Assembly (NCBI GenBank): GCA_021160405.1
Contig: JAGHCO010000132.1
Location: forward strand, 1 to 6,088
Direction: 5' to 3'
From: Candidatus Aerophobota bacterium
Lineage (GTDB): Bacteria; Aerophobota; Aerophobia; Aerophobales; JAGHCO01
DNA: 6,088 nt
The notes under the pieces are model-generated. The model was not told the DNA's origin and searched no databases. It saw nothing but the letters and a program-made list of their open reading frames with translations. The position numbers were made by a program, and so were the translations under genes. Below, one piece after another: positions 1 to 6,088 of this stretch. Within the stretch, counting starts at the first letter, position 1. Each line of letters begins with the position of its first letter.

Positions 1-35
1 GTTTAGATTTAAAAATAAAATTCCAGGGGTGATTT

Positions 36-195
36 ATTTTGGATTGCTGCAATAATGTCCCTCCGCCCAATGCTGTGATGCTTCGCACCTTGTCCTTCGA
101 GTCGTCTAACAAGTACATATCCGACTTCGCTAACGCTCCGTCCAAATTCCTAGCTCCGCTCGGAACTTCGGATATCTCCAGCCGTTATCCAAAAT
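36..195. repeat. Inverted repeat pair bounding the GC-rich upstream patch
   Basis: ATTTTGGAT at 36-44 is the exact reverse complement of ATCCAAAAT at 187-195. Just inside, both arms carry GCTG-like bases (left TGCTGC; right, on the opposite strand, AACGGCTG), so the similarity runs a little past nine bases with mismatches. The two arms enclose almost all of the unusually GC-rich sequence, including the attC-like palindrome. This could mark a small foldback or MITE-like insertion. No flanking target-site duplication is visible, and a nine-base AT-rich match can occur by chance in a region this size. Confidence 0.25.
104..190 (+). other. Putative integron attC-like recombination site (imperfect palindrome)
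   Basis: The left end GTCTAAC (104-110, followed by AA) fits the attC core consensus RYYYAAC and looks like the left end of aadA-type cassette sites. The right end GTTATCC (184-190) keeps GTTA, which pairs with TAAC at 107-110, but does not fit the rest of GTTRRRY. Between them ATATCCGA (117-124) pairs perfectly with TCGGATAT (168-175). The stem continues after a small internal loop as TTC (126-128) with GAA (163-165), next to an unpaired G162. The total of 87 bp is within the usual attC range. Cassette junctions can carry a mismatched right core because its last six bases come from the next cassette. In this orientation the helicase gene would be the next cassette, starting about 40 bases after the crossover point. 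No integrase or second attC is visible, so it could instead be an unrelated repetitive palindrome. Confidence 0.4.
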
Positions 196-201
196 CTCAA
201 C

Positions 202-220
202 CTCACTTTTAAAAGGTGAG
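202..220 (+). promoter_or_regulatory. Ribosome binding site of the helicase gene, inside a small hairpin
   Basis: AGGTGA (214-219) matches six bases of the classical Shine-Dalgarno consensus and lies five bases before ATG 225, which is why ATG 225 is preferred over GTG 216 (the GTG is part of the ribosome binding site). CTCAC (202-206) is complementary to GTGAG (216-220), and the adjoining TT and AA bases can extend the stem past one bulged G. In RNA this would hide the ribosome binding site. I see no convincing -35/-10 promoter in 1-200. Confidence 0.5.
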
Positions 221-224
221 TAGC

Positions 225-1454
225 ATGAGTGATAAAATAGCACCAAATATAATAGATAATAATCCTGGGAGAGAATTAATTAAAGTATTAAAAGACCAAC
301 TAAGAAAATCAAAGGAAACCAAATTTGCTATTGGGTATTTTTTCCTTAGTGGTTTTTCGTTAGTCAAAGATGACTTCCCAGAAAAATACCAGAATCTTCC
401 ATTTTTGAAAATTGTAATGGGAAATGAAACAACATACCCTACAAAAGAAGAACTCGTAGCAGGTTATAATTTAAGAGAAATATTTAAACAGAGAATGATA
501 GAAGATCTGCAAAGAACTAAACTTACAGATGAACAGATAAAACAACTCCAAGCCCTGAGAGATTTTGTAGCCAATAACATAATAGATGTAAAACTTTTTG
601 ATAAATCAAGATTGCACGCAAAGTTATATTTATTCCTGACCAAGCCTGAAGAAAAATATGGTTCTCCTGGTTTGGCTGTGGTTGGATCTTCCAATTTCAC
701 TTCAGAAGGTCTTACTAAAAACAAAGAATTAAATGTATTGCTCACCTCACGGGAGGAGGTTCTCTATCTAAACCAATGGTTTGACCAGCTCCGGAACGAA
801 GCTGTTGAATTCAGAAAAGACTTGCTTAAAGTTATTGATATATCTGGCGTGTTACCTGGAAGCCCGTATCCAAAAATTGGGAAACTGATAGATTCTCGTA
901 CTTTATTCAAATATCTTGTCTATAAATGGTTTGAAGGAAGAGTGCTAAATCTTCTTAAAAGAGACATCCTTATGGAATTTCAACTTGTAGGTGTGGTTAA
1001 TGCAACAGATAAAAGCAATTTTTATAATGGTGTAATTCTTGCCGATTCTGTTGGACTTGGAAAAAGTTTTATGGCTTCTGCTGTGGTAGAGGAATTTTTG
1101 AATGGAAAGCACCCAACCTGGATACCTAACGGAAAACTACCTTCTGTTATGCTTATCTTACCTCCTTCCATAATACCTCAGTGGGAAGAATTATTAATAG
1201 GGAAAATAGATGAGCAAATTAAAGAGAAATTATTTTTGAATCATAAAATTAAAATCCCCCCAATCTTTGAAGAGGAAAAGGGATTTTTTGTTAATAATTA
1301 TAAAAAATTGACAAAGAAGGAGGATAACTACAAAATTTATGAAATCTACGATGAGCAAGGAGAGAAGCTTCTCGGTAAGATATCTTTCTTGTCTTTGGGT
1401 ATTTTCCAGAACTATAAGGTTGATGAAAAAAAGATTATGTTGATCCAGAGTTGA
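225..1454 (+). CDS. PLD-nuclease/SNF2-like helicase, N-terminal part (frame broken before the DEAH box)
   Basis: This reads as the front third of a large nuclease-helicase. Residues about 10-200 form a phospholipase-D-like domain: His131-Ala-Lys133 and GSSN at 154-157, then a Glu-Leu-Asn stretch near 168-170. This is one HxK...GSxN set, so a PLD active site would need two chains. The Asp usual five residues after the Lys is replaced by Leu. A SNF2-like ATPase follows: motif I GVILADSVGLGKS at 269-281 (Lys280, Ser281) and motif Ia LILPPSIIPQW near 310-320. The frame ends at TGA 1452-1454, before motif II. It is therefore not a complete helicase; motif II and all later motifs are in the -1 frame immediately downstream. 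ATG 225 is chosen because AGGTGA lies five bases upstream; GTG 216 would add three residues. An active product probably needs joining to the next frame. A separate 409-residue PLD/Walker A protein is the alternative and would be unusual, since the split falls inside a RecA domain. Confidence 0.85.
   Translation: MSDKIAPNIIDNNPGRELIKVLKDQLRKSKETKFAIGYFFLSGFSLVKDDFPEKYQNLPFLKIVMGNETTYPTKEELVAGYNLREIFKQRMIEDLQRTKLTDEQIKQLQALRDFVANNIIDVKLFDKSRLHAKLYLFLTKPEEKYGSPGLAVVGSSNFTSEGLTKNKELNVLLTSREEVLYLNQWFDQLRNEAVEFRKDLLKVIDISGVLPGSPYPKIGKLIDSRTLFKYLVYKWFEGRVLNLLKRDILMEFQLVGVVNATDKSNFYNGVILADSVGLGKSFMASAVVEEFLNGKHPTWIPNGKLPSVMLILPPSIIPQWEELLIGKIDEQIKEKLFLNHKIKIPPIFEEEKGFFVNNYKKLTKKEDNYKIYEIYDEQGEKLLGKISFLSLGIFQNYKVDEKKIMLIQS
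1427..1433 (+). other. Slippery heptamer A_AAA_AAG at the helicase frame break (candidate -1 frameshift site)
   Basis: The zero-frame codons are GAA AAA AAG (1425-1433), so A_AAA_AAG sits exactly in X_XXY_YYZ register. This heptamer drives -1 frameshifting in E. coli dnaX. Slipping back one base continues as GAT TAT GTT GAT CCA GAG TTG and enters the downstream frame, giving ...VDEKKDYVDPELNKIAEEY and then the DEAH box. The -1 frame is closed upstream by TGA 1424-1426 and the zero frame ends at TGA 1452-1454, so any join must occur between them. TAAGG (1415-1419), a weak Shine-Dalgarno-like stretch, lies seven bases upstream. The A7 run (1426-1432) is also a natural site for transcriptional slippage, real one-base deletion or sequencing error: eight As would give the same fused protein. 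Confidence 0.5.
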
Positions 1455-1488
1455 ACAAGATAGCAGAAGAATATGACTTGTTCATAAT
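1434..1488 (+). promoter_or_regulatory. Possible stem-loop downstream of the slippery site
   Basis: TGAACAAG (1452-1459) pairs perfectly with CTTGTTCA (1477-1484) around a 17-base loop. ATTATG (1434-1439) can pair with CATAAT (1483-1488) to form an outer stem that begins directly after the heptamer, with a bulge between the two stems; the two pairings share bases 1483-1484. A 3' structure is a common stimulator of -1 frameshifting. However, the strong inner stem starts 18 bases after the heptamer, more than the usual 5-9, and both stems are A/U-rich, so the case is weak. Confidence 0.25.
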
Positions 1489-3988
1489 TGATGAAGCGCA
1501 TAAATATAGAAACAGAAACACTAATAGATGGAAAGCCATAAGAAAGCTCCAAAAGAAAAGTGATAAATTTTCTAATAAGTTCATTTTTTTAACAGCCACT
1601 CCACTAAATAATTCTATCAGTGATATATTCAACCTGATAAGACTTTTCGTTGATGATACATTTGTACCTTTCAGGATTAAGGGTGTTCCAATAACAGAAC
1701 TAATGAAAAAGTATAGAGACTTGAAAAAGGAATTTCAAAAAAGAGATGATGACAAAATCAAAAAAGACCTGAAAAAGGTTGCAACTGAGATCAAGCAAAA
1801 AATACTTGATGAAATAATGGTTCTCAGAACGAGAAAATACATTATGGAGCAATTCAAAGATATCAAAGTCAATGGTAAACCGCTTATTTTTAAGGACCCA
1901 AAGCCATATAGCCTTGATTACTCACCATTTTATACCAAAGACTATAAATCCCTTACAAAAACAATAAACGATAACATTAACAGAATCCTGTTTGAATACA
2001 CCAAACTCTATGGCACAAGGTATGTTATCTTTGAAGAGGAAACTATTGATGAAGAGGAGCCTGTTAAAAAGCTCATAGATGTTGCGGATTTATTTAAATT
2101 ACTCCTCGGTAAAAGACTGGAAAGTGGGATATATCCTTTTGAAACTACGCTCAAAAGAATATATGAGAAGGAAAAAATCTTTTATGAAATCTTCAAAGAA
2201 GGGATGAACAGAGTTCTCACAAGGAATGACTTAGAAGGACTGATAAAATCTGCAGTTGATAAAGCAAAAATAGAGAAAGAACTTGAGGACATTAAAGAGG
2301 AATACAATATTGAGGAAGAAGATGAGGAAACATGGTTTGATAGAGTCGTAAGGATACTCCTTGAATACGCTGAGGAGTTAAAAGAAGGAGAAAAACAATA
2401 CTCAGAAATAGACCTCCTTAAACTTGGACTGAGGAAAGTCTTAGAGAATCTGGAAAGCGATTTACGATTAATGGATAATATCTTTGCAGAACTGGACAAA
2501 CTTAAAGATAAGGAAAATGGTGAAGAAAAAACCCTCGGCAAAATACCTCGCAAGATGGAGGATATTATTGACTTTCCAATATACTCCTATAAAAATGATC
2601 CAAAACTCGAAGCACTGAAGCAGATAATAGGCTCTCCGTCTTACAAATCTCAAAAGTTAGAGAATATACCTTCATTGAATCGTAAAAAGATCATAATTTT
2701 TACACAGTATAGAGATACCGCTTACTACATTTATCACAATCTCTTAGAGTGGATTAAGAAAGAAGTTGATCTACATACATGGCTTAAAGATGAGAGAGAT
2801 AGAGTCAAGATCGCACTCGTGACAGGTGATACAGAGATACCGACGAAGATTAATTACATAAAGAGATTTGCACCTCAAGCCAGTAATGGATTTGAGGAAG
2901 TAAAGCGGTTTGGTGAGATTGATATTCTGATATCAACCGATGCTCTAAGCGAAGGGGTTAATCTCCAGGATGCGGATGCTGTGGTGAATTATGACCTGCC
3001 ATGGAATCCTATGATTATTGTTCAGAGGGTTGGGAGAGTAAACAGGATAGGTAACGATAAGGATGTGTATGTTATAAACTACATTCCCTCCGATGAAATA
3101 GAAGTTATCGTAGGTGTACTCAGAAAATTGAAAGAGAAAATTCAAGATATCACTTTGATTGTTGGTAAAGATGTAAAGATACTTTCACCTGAGGAGGAAA
3201 TAAGTATTGAGACATTTGGAGAAAAAATAAGGGATATTTCAAAACTTTCAATGACAGATCTGGAGCAATATGGCATTTCCCAGGACTTTAAAGAGTTTAT
3301 TCCTGAGGGAATACCACAGGAACAGCTTGATGAATACAAACTACTGAATTTAATTCAGTATGAACTTGGCTACACAGCAGAAGATTTTAAGGATATTATA
3401 GAGATGAAAGATGGTCCTTACTACTCATTTATTGAAGGCGATGACAAAATTGTAAGTGTTTATGAGTTCTATCGTGGCAAATTCAAGATTATGAAAAGGG
3501 TTATGAGCATCACGAAGAGTGGAGAAATAAGGTATGATACTCCGCTTGCCTTTCTTAACCTGATAAAGAGAAAGGGAAAATCTCCACAGAAGATTGAAAG
3601 TGCTGTTGAGAACCTAAAAAGAATGAAAGATAAGACTGAGGAAGTTGTGGAAGAACTTAAAGAAGGTTATCGGCAGGAGCAAAAGGGATTTCTCTACAAT
3701 CTCTATAATGCTTTGCTTGTAGAAAGGAAAAGGGCAGAAGGTTTTGAAAGCAAGTTTAAAATTGTTATGACAGCACTTCAAACAATTCCCTATTACCTTT
3801 ATTCAAGAGAAGTAAAGCCTCTACTTACTGGTAAAAATTTGATTGAGATGAACAGGGATAATGTGATTATCAAGGATTTTAAAGGAACAATTGAAACACT
3901 GTACGAATTCTTCAGAGAAAAAGGACTCACAGATATAGAATCATTAAAGGTTAGGGTGAAACATCTGGGGTGGTATTATGAAGTCTGA
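1451..3988 (+). CDS. SNF2-like helicase, C-terminal part (DEAH box onward)
   Basis: This frame carries every helicase motif missing from the previous one. Motif II FIIDEAHKYRN (Asp14-Glu-Ala-His17) and motif III FLTATPLNN (46-54) complete the first RecA domain; VLRTRKY at 124-130 is a family landmark. A long helical, Glu/Lys-rich insert (about 160-375, coiled-coil-like near 270-300) follows. The second RecA domain has KIIIFTQYRDTA (413-424), DILISTDALSEGVNLQDAD (491-509) and QRVGRVNRIG (525-534), where Arg526, Arg529 and Arg532 fit the arginine-finger motif. About 300 C-terminal residues after it are not assigned. The only nearby start is TTG 1451, overlapping the previous stop as TTGA, with no convincing ribosome binding site; the next in-frame ATG is far inside the domain. 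It is therefore most likely the back of one protein of about 1254 residues made by a -1 slip, or of a gene broken by a one-base deletion. Reinitiation at TTG is possible but would give a chain lacking Walker A. The ORF is otherwise uninterrupted for 845 codons, which argues against long-standing decay. Confidence 0.85.
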   Translation: MNKIAEEYDLFIIDEAHKYRNRNTNRWKAIRKLQKKSDKFSNKFIFLTATPLNNSISDIFNLIRLFVDDTFVPFRIKGVPITELMKKYRDLKKEFQKRDDDKIKKDLKKVATEIKQKILDEIMVLRTRKYIMEQFKDIKVNGKPLIFKDPKPYSLDYSPFYTKDYKSLTKTINDNINRILFEYTKLYGTRYVIFEEETIDEEEPVKKLIDVADLFKLLLGKRLESGIYPFETTLKRIYEKEKIFYEIFKEGMNRVLTRNDLEGLIKSAVDKAKIEKELEDIKEEYNIEEEDEETWFDRVVRILLEYAEELKEGEKQYSEIDLLKLGLRKVLENLESDLRLMDNIFAELDKLKDKENGEEKTLGKIPRKMEDIIDFPIYSYKNDPKLEALKQIIGSPSYKSQKLENIPSLNRKKIIIFTQYRDTAYYIYHNLLEWIKKEVDLHTWLKDERDRVKIALVTGDTEIPTKINYIKRFAPQASNGFEEVKRFGEIDILISTDALSEGVNLQDADAVVNYDLPWNPMIIVQRVGRVNRIGNDKDVYVINYIPSDEIEVIVGVLRKLKEKIQDITLIVGKDVKILSPEEEISIETFGEKIRDISKLSMTDLEQYGISQDFKEFIPEGIPQEQLDEYKLLNLIQYELGYTAEDFKDIIEMKDGPYYSFIEGDDKIVSVYEFYRGKFKIMKRVMSITKSGEIRYDTPLAFLNLIKRKGKSPQKIESAVENLKRMKDKTEEVVEELKEGYRQEQKGFLYNLYNALLVERKRAEGFESKFKIVMTALQTIPYYLYSREVKPLLTGKNLIEMNRDNVIIKDFKGTIETLYEFFREKGLTDIESLKVRVKHLGWYYEV
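3967..3973 (+). promoter_or_regulatory. Weak ribosome binding site of the methyltransferase gene
   Basis: GGGGTGG lies four bases before ATG 3978, inside the last codons of the helicase frame. It matches the Shine-Dalgarno consensus only through GGTG-type bases. With the 11-base gene overlap this suggests translational coupling of the methyltransferase to ribosomes finishing the helicase. Confidence 0.4.
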
Positions 3989-6088
3989 AACAAAAAAAGT
4001 AATAGAAAAAGAACTCAAAAAATATGAGGCTAAAGAGATCAAGATCTCGGATAAGAAGTGCCCCCTCTATCTCATTCCAGAATTATGTGATGAAGACCTG
4101 AATATATTTGAAGGTTTTTTATACGCCCAAGCTGAAAACAAGAGTGAAGTTTCTTATTTAAAAAACCGCTATAAACCACCTGTGAGCGGTTATGCTCCAA
4201 GAGTTGGTTTTATCTTTTACAATGGGCATTTGTTAATCAAGGACTACAGAAGAAACAAGCATATCATAAAGACTATCAAAAAAATCAATAAAACCTTTCT
4301 TAATAAATTAAAAAAGGCTTTGAGCGAGCCAAAGGAAGAAAACCTTGAAAAGCTCTTTGATAGGACAGATGTTATAGAAGAGTTTTACATCCTCTACAAG
4401 AAGGCAAGAGATTATCTGCTTAAAAACATAAAAGGCATTCCAGAGGAAGAGGGGAGAGAGGAGTTTGTTGATAACTTCATGATGCAGATGCTTACTTTGT
4501 GGTATCTTCAGGAGAGAGGCTTTTTCAATAATGATAAAAACTACTTCATAACAAAGTTTAAAGATCTCAAACAGAAAAAGCTCTTTAATGAATTTAAGAA
4601 TTATTATGAGTTCCTTATTTATCTCTTTGAAAAAATAAGTGGATATGAGGACAGGCAGTATGTTGAAGACCCAAAAATAGGAAAGGTCGTTGTTATAGGA
4701 CCTGCGGTTTTTCTGAATGGCGAGCATGTAAGAGCTATATCCATCCCCGATAAGTGCTTCTACAAAGAAGGAATGACAGATATTCTGATAAACACGCTAC
4801 CAAAGAAGGTGAGTCAGGAAGTGCCTCTTCTGAACCTTTTTGAAAGCAGAGACTGGACTGAAGGCAATATTGATGAATTTGTGCTTGGTGCGATCTATGA
4901 AAAGCTTATTACCTACATGGAGAGGAAAAAACTCGGTGCCTATTATACGCCAGAGGAGATAACATCATATATCTGTGAGAATACCATTAAGCCATATCTT
5001 GTAGATAAAATCAATGAGAAATTCAGCAAAAAATTTGAAACCATAGACCAGATCATTGAAAGCAATGATAAGGAAATAATCTCTTACCTTTTTGAGAAGT
5101 TAAAAGAGATAAAAGTCCTTGATCCTGCTGTTGGTTCTGCCCACTTTCTTGAAAGCGCAATAAATGTTCTTGTGGGAATTTATGAAAAGATATGGAATAA
5201 AGCAAAGGAAATAGGCGTAAGGAAGGGTCTTGAGATCATAGCAACGAATGAAAAGGGGGAGATAAAGAGAATAAACCTTCTTGAGATTTCCGATGAGGAT
5301 GAATTCAAATTACTGGTAAAGTTTTTCATTATACTTTCAAAGAACATTTATGGAGTGGACATAAATCCATCTGCCCTCAAAGTAGCAAAGGCAAGGCTCT
5401 TTTTAACCCTTGCAAAGCACTTTAAGATTGGCAGGGAGAAAGACATTTTCGTAAGGTTCCCGAATGTTCATTTCAACCTGAGAGAGGGAAACTCGCTTAT
5501 TGGATATGCAGAACTTAAAAAGGAAAAAGCAAAAGGGCAACTGCAACTTGATCTGTTCATAAAAGAGAAACAGGCGGACTATATTGTTGAAAAAATAAAA
5601 GTAGTGGAAGAACTAAAACCCTATCTTGAGAAAACCGCAAAATCTCTCAATCTTGATGGAGACATTGTAAAAGAGGTCGATGAACTCAACACAATTTTAT
5701 CAAAAGGAAGAATTGGCTGGAATGACTTTGAGAAGGTTTTAAAAACAAAGGGAAAACTCATAACCATTCTTATAGCATCTCTTAACTCAAAATATGCCAA
5801 GCCCTTAAACGACCTTTTGAGAGAGATTACCAATTTATTCAACCAGAAACTGGATGATAAGTTTGTAGAGGAGCATAATATTGACCTCGATAAATTGAAA
5901 AATGCAAAATCCATTCCATGGGAAAGAAAAATGTTCCACTGGGTTTTTGAATTCCCGGAAATCTTTCTTGGAAATAAAAAGGGCTTTGATGTGGTAATAG
6001 GAAATCCACCTTATGGAAGGCTAAAACAAATTATTGAAGATAAAAGCGAAAAATATTTCCTATCAGATGTTTATTCAAAACTCTATAA
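3978..6088 (+). CDS. N6-adenine DNA methyltransferase, Eco57I/PglX-like class (partial, runs off right edge)
   Basis: This enzyme would transfer a methyl group from S-adenosylmethionine to the N6 of adenine in DNA. The visible 703 residues show the motifs in the gamma-type order X-I-II-III-IV: GAYYTPEEI (from 320), DPAVGSAHF (382-390; SAM-binding loop), IYGVDINPS (457-465; Asp461 should contact the ribose), REGNSLIG (502-509) and catalytic NPPY (676-679). About 319 residues precede motif X. They include WYLQERGFF (175-183), resembling a helical region common before the methylase core of type IIG and PglX-like proteins. I see no PD-(D/E)xK nuclease there, which fits a separate nuclease in the neighbouring helicase. 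A helical insert of about 150 residues separates motifs III and IV. ATG 3978 overlaps the helicase end by 11 bases, implying one operon. No stop occurs before the edge, so the rest of the catalytic domain and any target-recognition domain lie outside. A methylase of a DISARM, BREX or R-M-like system fits equally; no gene symbol is justified. Confidence 0.92.
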   Translation, partial: MKSETKKVIEKELKKYEAKEIKISDKKCPLYLIPELCDEDLNIFEGFLYAQAENKSEVSYLKNRYKPPVSGYAPRVGFIFYNGHLLIKDYRRNKHIIKTIKKINKTFLNKLKKALSEPKEENLEKLFDRTDVIEEFYILYKKARDYLLKNIKGIPEEEGREEFVDNFMMQMLTLWYLQERGFFNNDKNYFITKFKDLKQKKLFNEFKNYYEFLIYLFEKISGYEDRQYVEDPKIGKVVVIGPAVFLNGEHVRAISIPDKCFYKEGMTDILINTLPKKVSQEVPLLNLFESRDWTEGNIDEFVLGAIYEKLITYMERKKLGAYYTPEEITSYICENTIKPYLVDKINEKFSKKFETIDQIIESNDKEIISYLFEKLKEIKVLDPAVGSAHFLESAINVLVGIYEKIWNKAKEIGVRKGLEIIATNEKGEIKRINLLEISDEDEFKLLVKFFIILSKNIYGVDINPSALKVAKARLFLTLAKHFKIGREKDIFVRFPNVHFNLREGNSLIGYAELKKEKAKGQLQLDLFIKEKQADYIVEKIKVVEELKPYLEKTAKSLNLDGDIVKEVDELNTILSKGRIGWNDFEKVLKTKGKLITILIASLNSKYAKPLNDLLREITNLFNQKLDDKFVEEHNIDLDKLKNAKSIPWERKMFHWVFEFPEIFLGNKKGFDVVIGNPPYGRLKQIIEDKSEKYFLSDVYSKLY

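Noticed and set aside
1..60. A -10-like TAAAAT (16-21) as a promoter.
   Set aside because: Any -35 partner would lie off the left edge, and TA-rich hexamers are common in this DNA, so it cannot be supported.
78..212. A short plus-strand open frame (ATG 78 to TAA 210-212) across the upstream patch.
   Set aside because: It has no ribosome binding site, runs through the attC-like palindrome, and its translation resembles no protein pattern I know. It ends where the helicase ribosome binding site begins.
1317..1323. AAGGAGG, a near-perfect Shine-Dalgarno sequence inside the first helicase frame, considered as a frameshift stimulator or an internal start site.
   Set aside because: It lies over 100 bases before the slippery heptamer (dnaX uses about 10), and the ATG after it at 1339 opens only a short frame of about 34 codons in a third frame.
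1451..1453. TTG start with TTGA stop/start overlap as evidence for two separate, normal genes.
   Set aside because: It would cut a RecA domain between motif Ia and the DEAH box, there is no good ribosome binding site next to it, and conserved-looking sequence continues upstream in the same frame to the slippery site. It remains possible as a minor reinitiation event.
2182..2553. A 123-codon serine-rich open frame on the minus strand.
   Set aside because: It is the antisense shadow of the Glu/Lys-rich helical insert of the helicase; runs of serine and leucine are what GAA/GAG/AAG codons give when read backwards.
4308..4727. A 139-codon open frame on the minus strand.
   Set aside because: It lies wholly inside the methyltransferase gene, whose protein has clear family features there. 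The minus-strand translation is low-complexity and has no convincing start signal.
1..6088. CRISPR arrays, tRNA or rRNA genes, and rho-independent terminators.
   Set aside because: No regularly spaced repeats, no tRNA-like folding signature and no GC-rich stem followed by a T run were seen. The one strong palindrome (117-175) lacks a T tract.

Overview
This window appears to be the left part of an AT-rich, lysine/glutamate/isoleucine-rich accessory operon, probably bacterial. Shine-Dalgarno sites are recognisable, genes overlap tightly, and an integron-attC-like element lies upstream. The Lys/Glu/Ile-rich proteins would fit a thermophile or another AT-rich organism, but I cannot name a taxon from sequence alone.

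Layout. Positions 1-224 contain no convincing gene. They hold a visibly more GC-rich patch (roughly half G+C at 61-190) with an imperfect palindrome flanked by attC-like core sites (104-190), then a ribosome binding site inside a small hairpin. From 225 to 3988 lies one very large helicase broken into two frames. The first part (225-1454) carries a phospholipase-D-type nuclease domain and the Walker A half of a SNF2-like helicase. The second part (1451-3988) begins just before the DEAH box and carries the rest of the helicase. From 3978 to the right edge runs a large N6-adenine DNA methyltransferase (703 complete codons visible, no stop), overlapping the helicase by 11 bases.

How they may work together. 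A PLD nuclease fused to a SNF2-like translocase, translationally coupled to an amino-methyltransferase of the Eco57I/PglX-like class, is the core of a restriction-modification-like defence system. The methylase would mark self DNA, and the helicase-nuclease would act on unmarked DNA. Related gene sets occur in class 1 DISARM, type 3 BREX and stand-alone R-M-like systems. The deciding downstream genes lie outside the window.

The most interesting point is the break in the helicase. The two frames can be joined only within about 27 bases (1425-1453). That interval contains A_AAA_AAG in zero-frame register, the heptamer known for -1 ribosomal frameshifting in E. coli dnaX. A -1 slip gives one continuous protein of about 1254 residues with all helicase motifs in order. 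The same sequence is an A7 homopolymer, so a one-base deletion, an assembly error, phase variation or transcriptional slippage explain it equally well at present.
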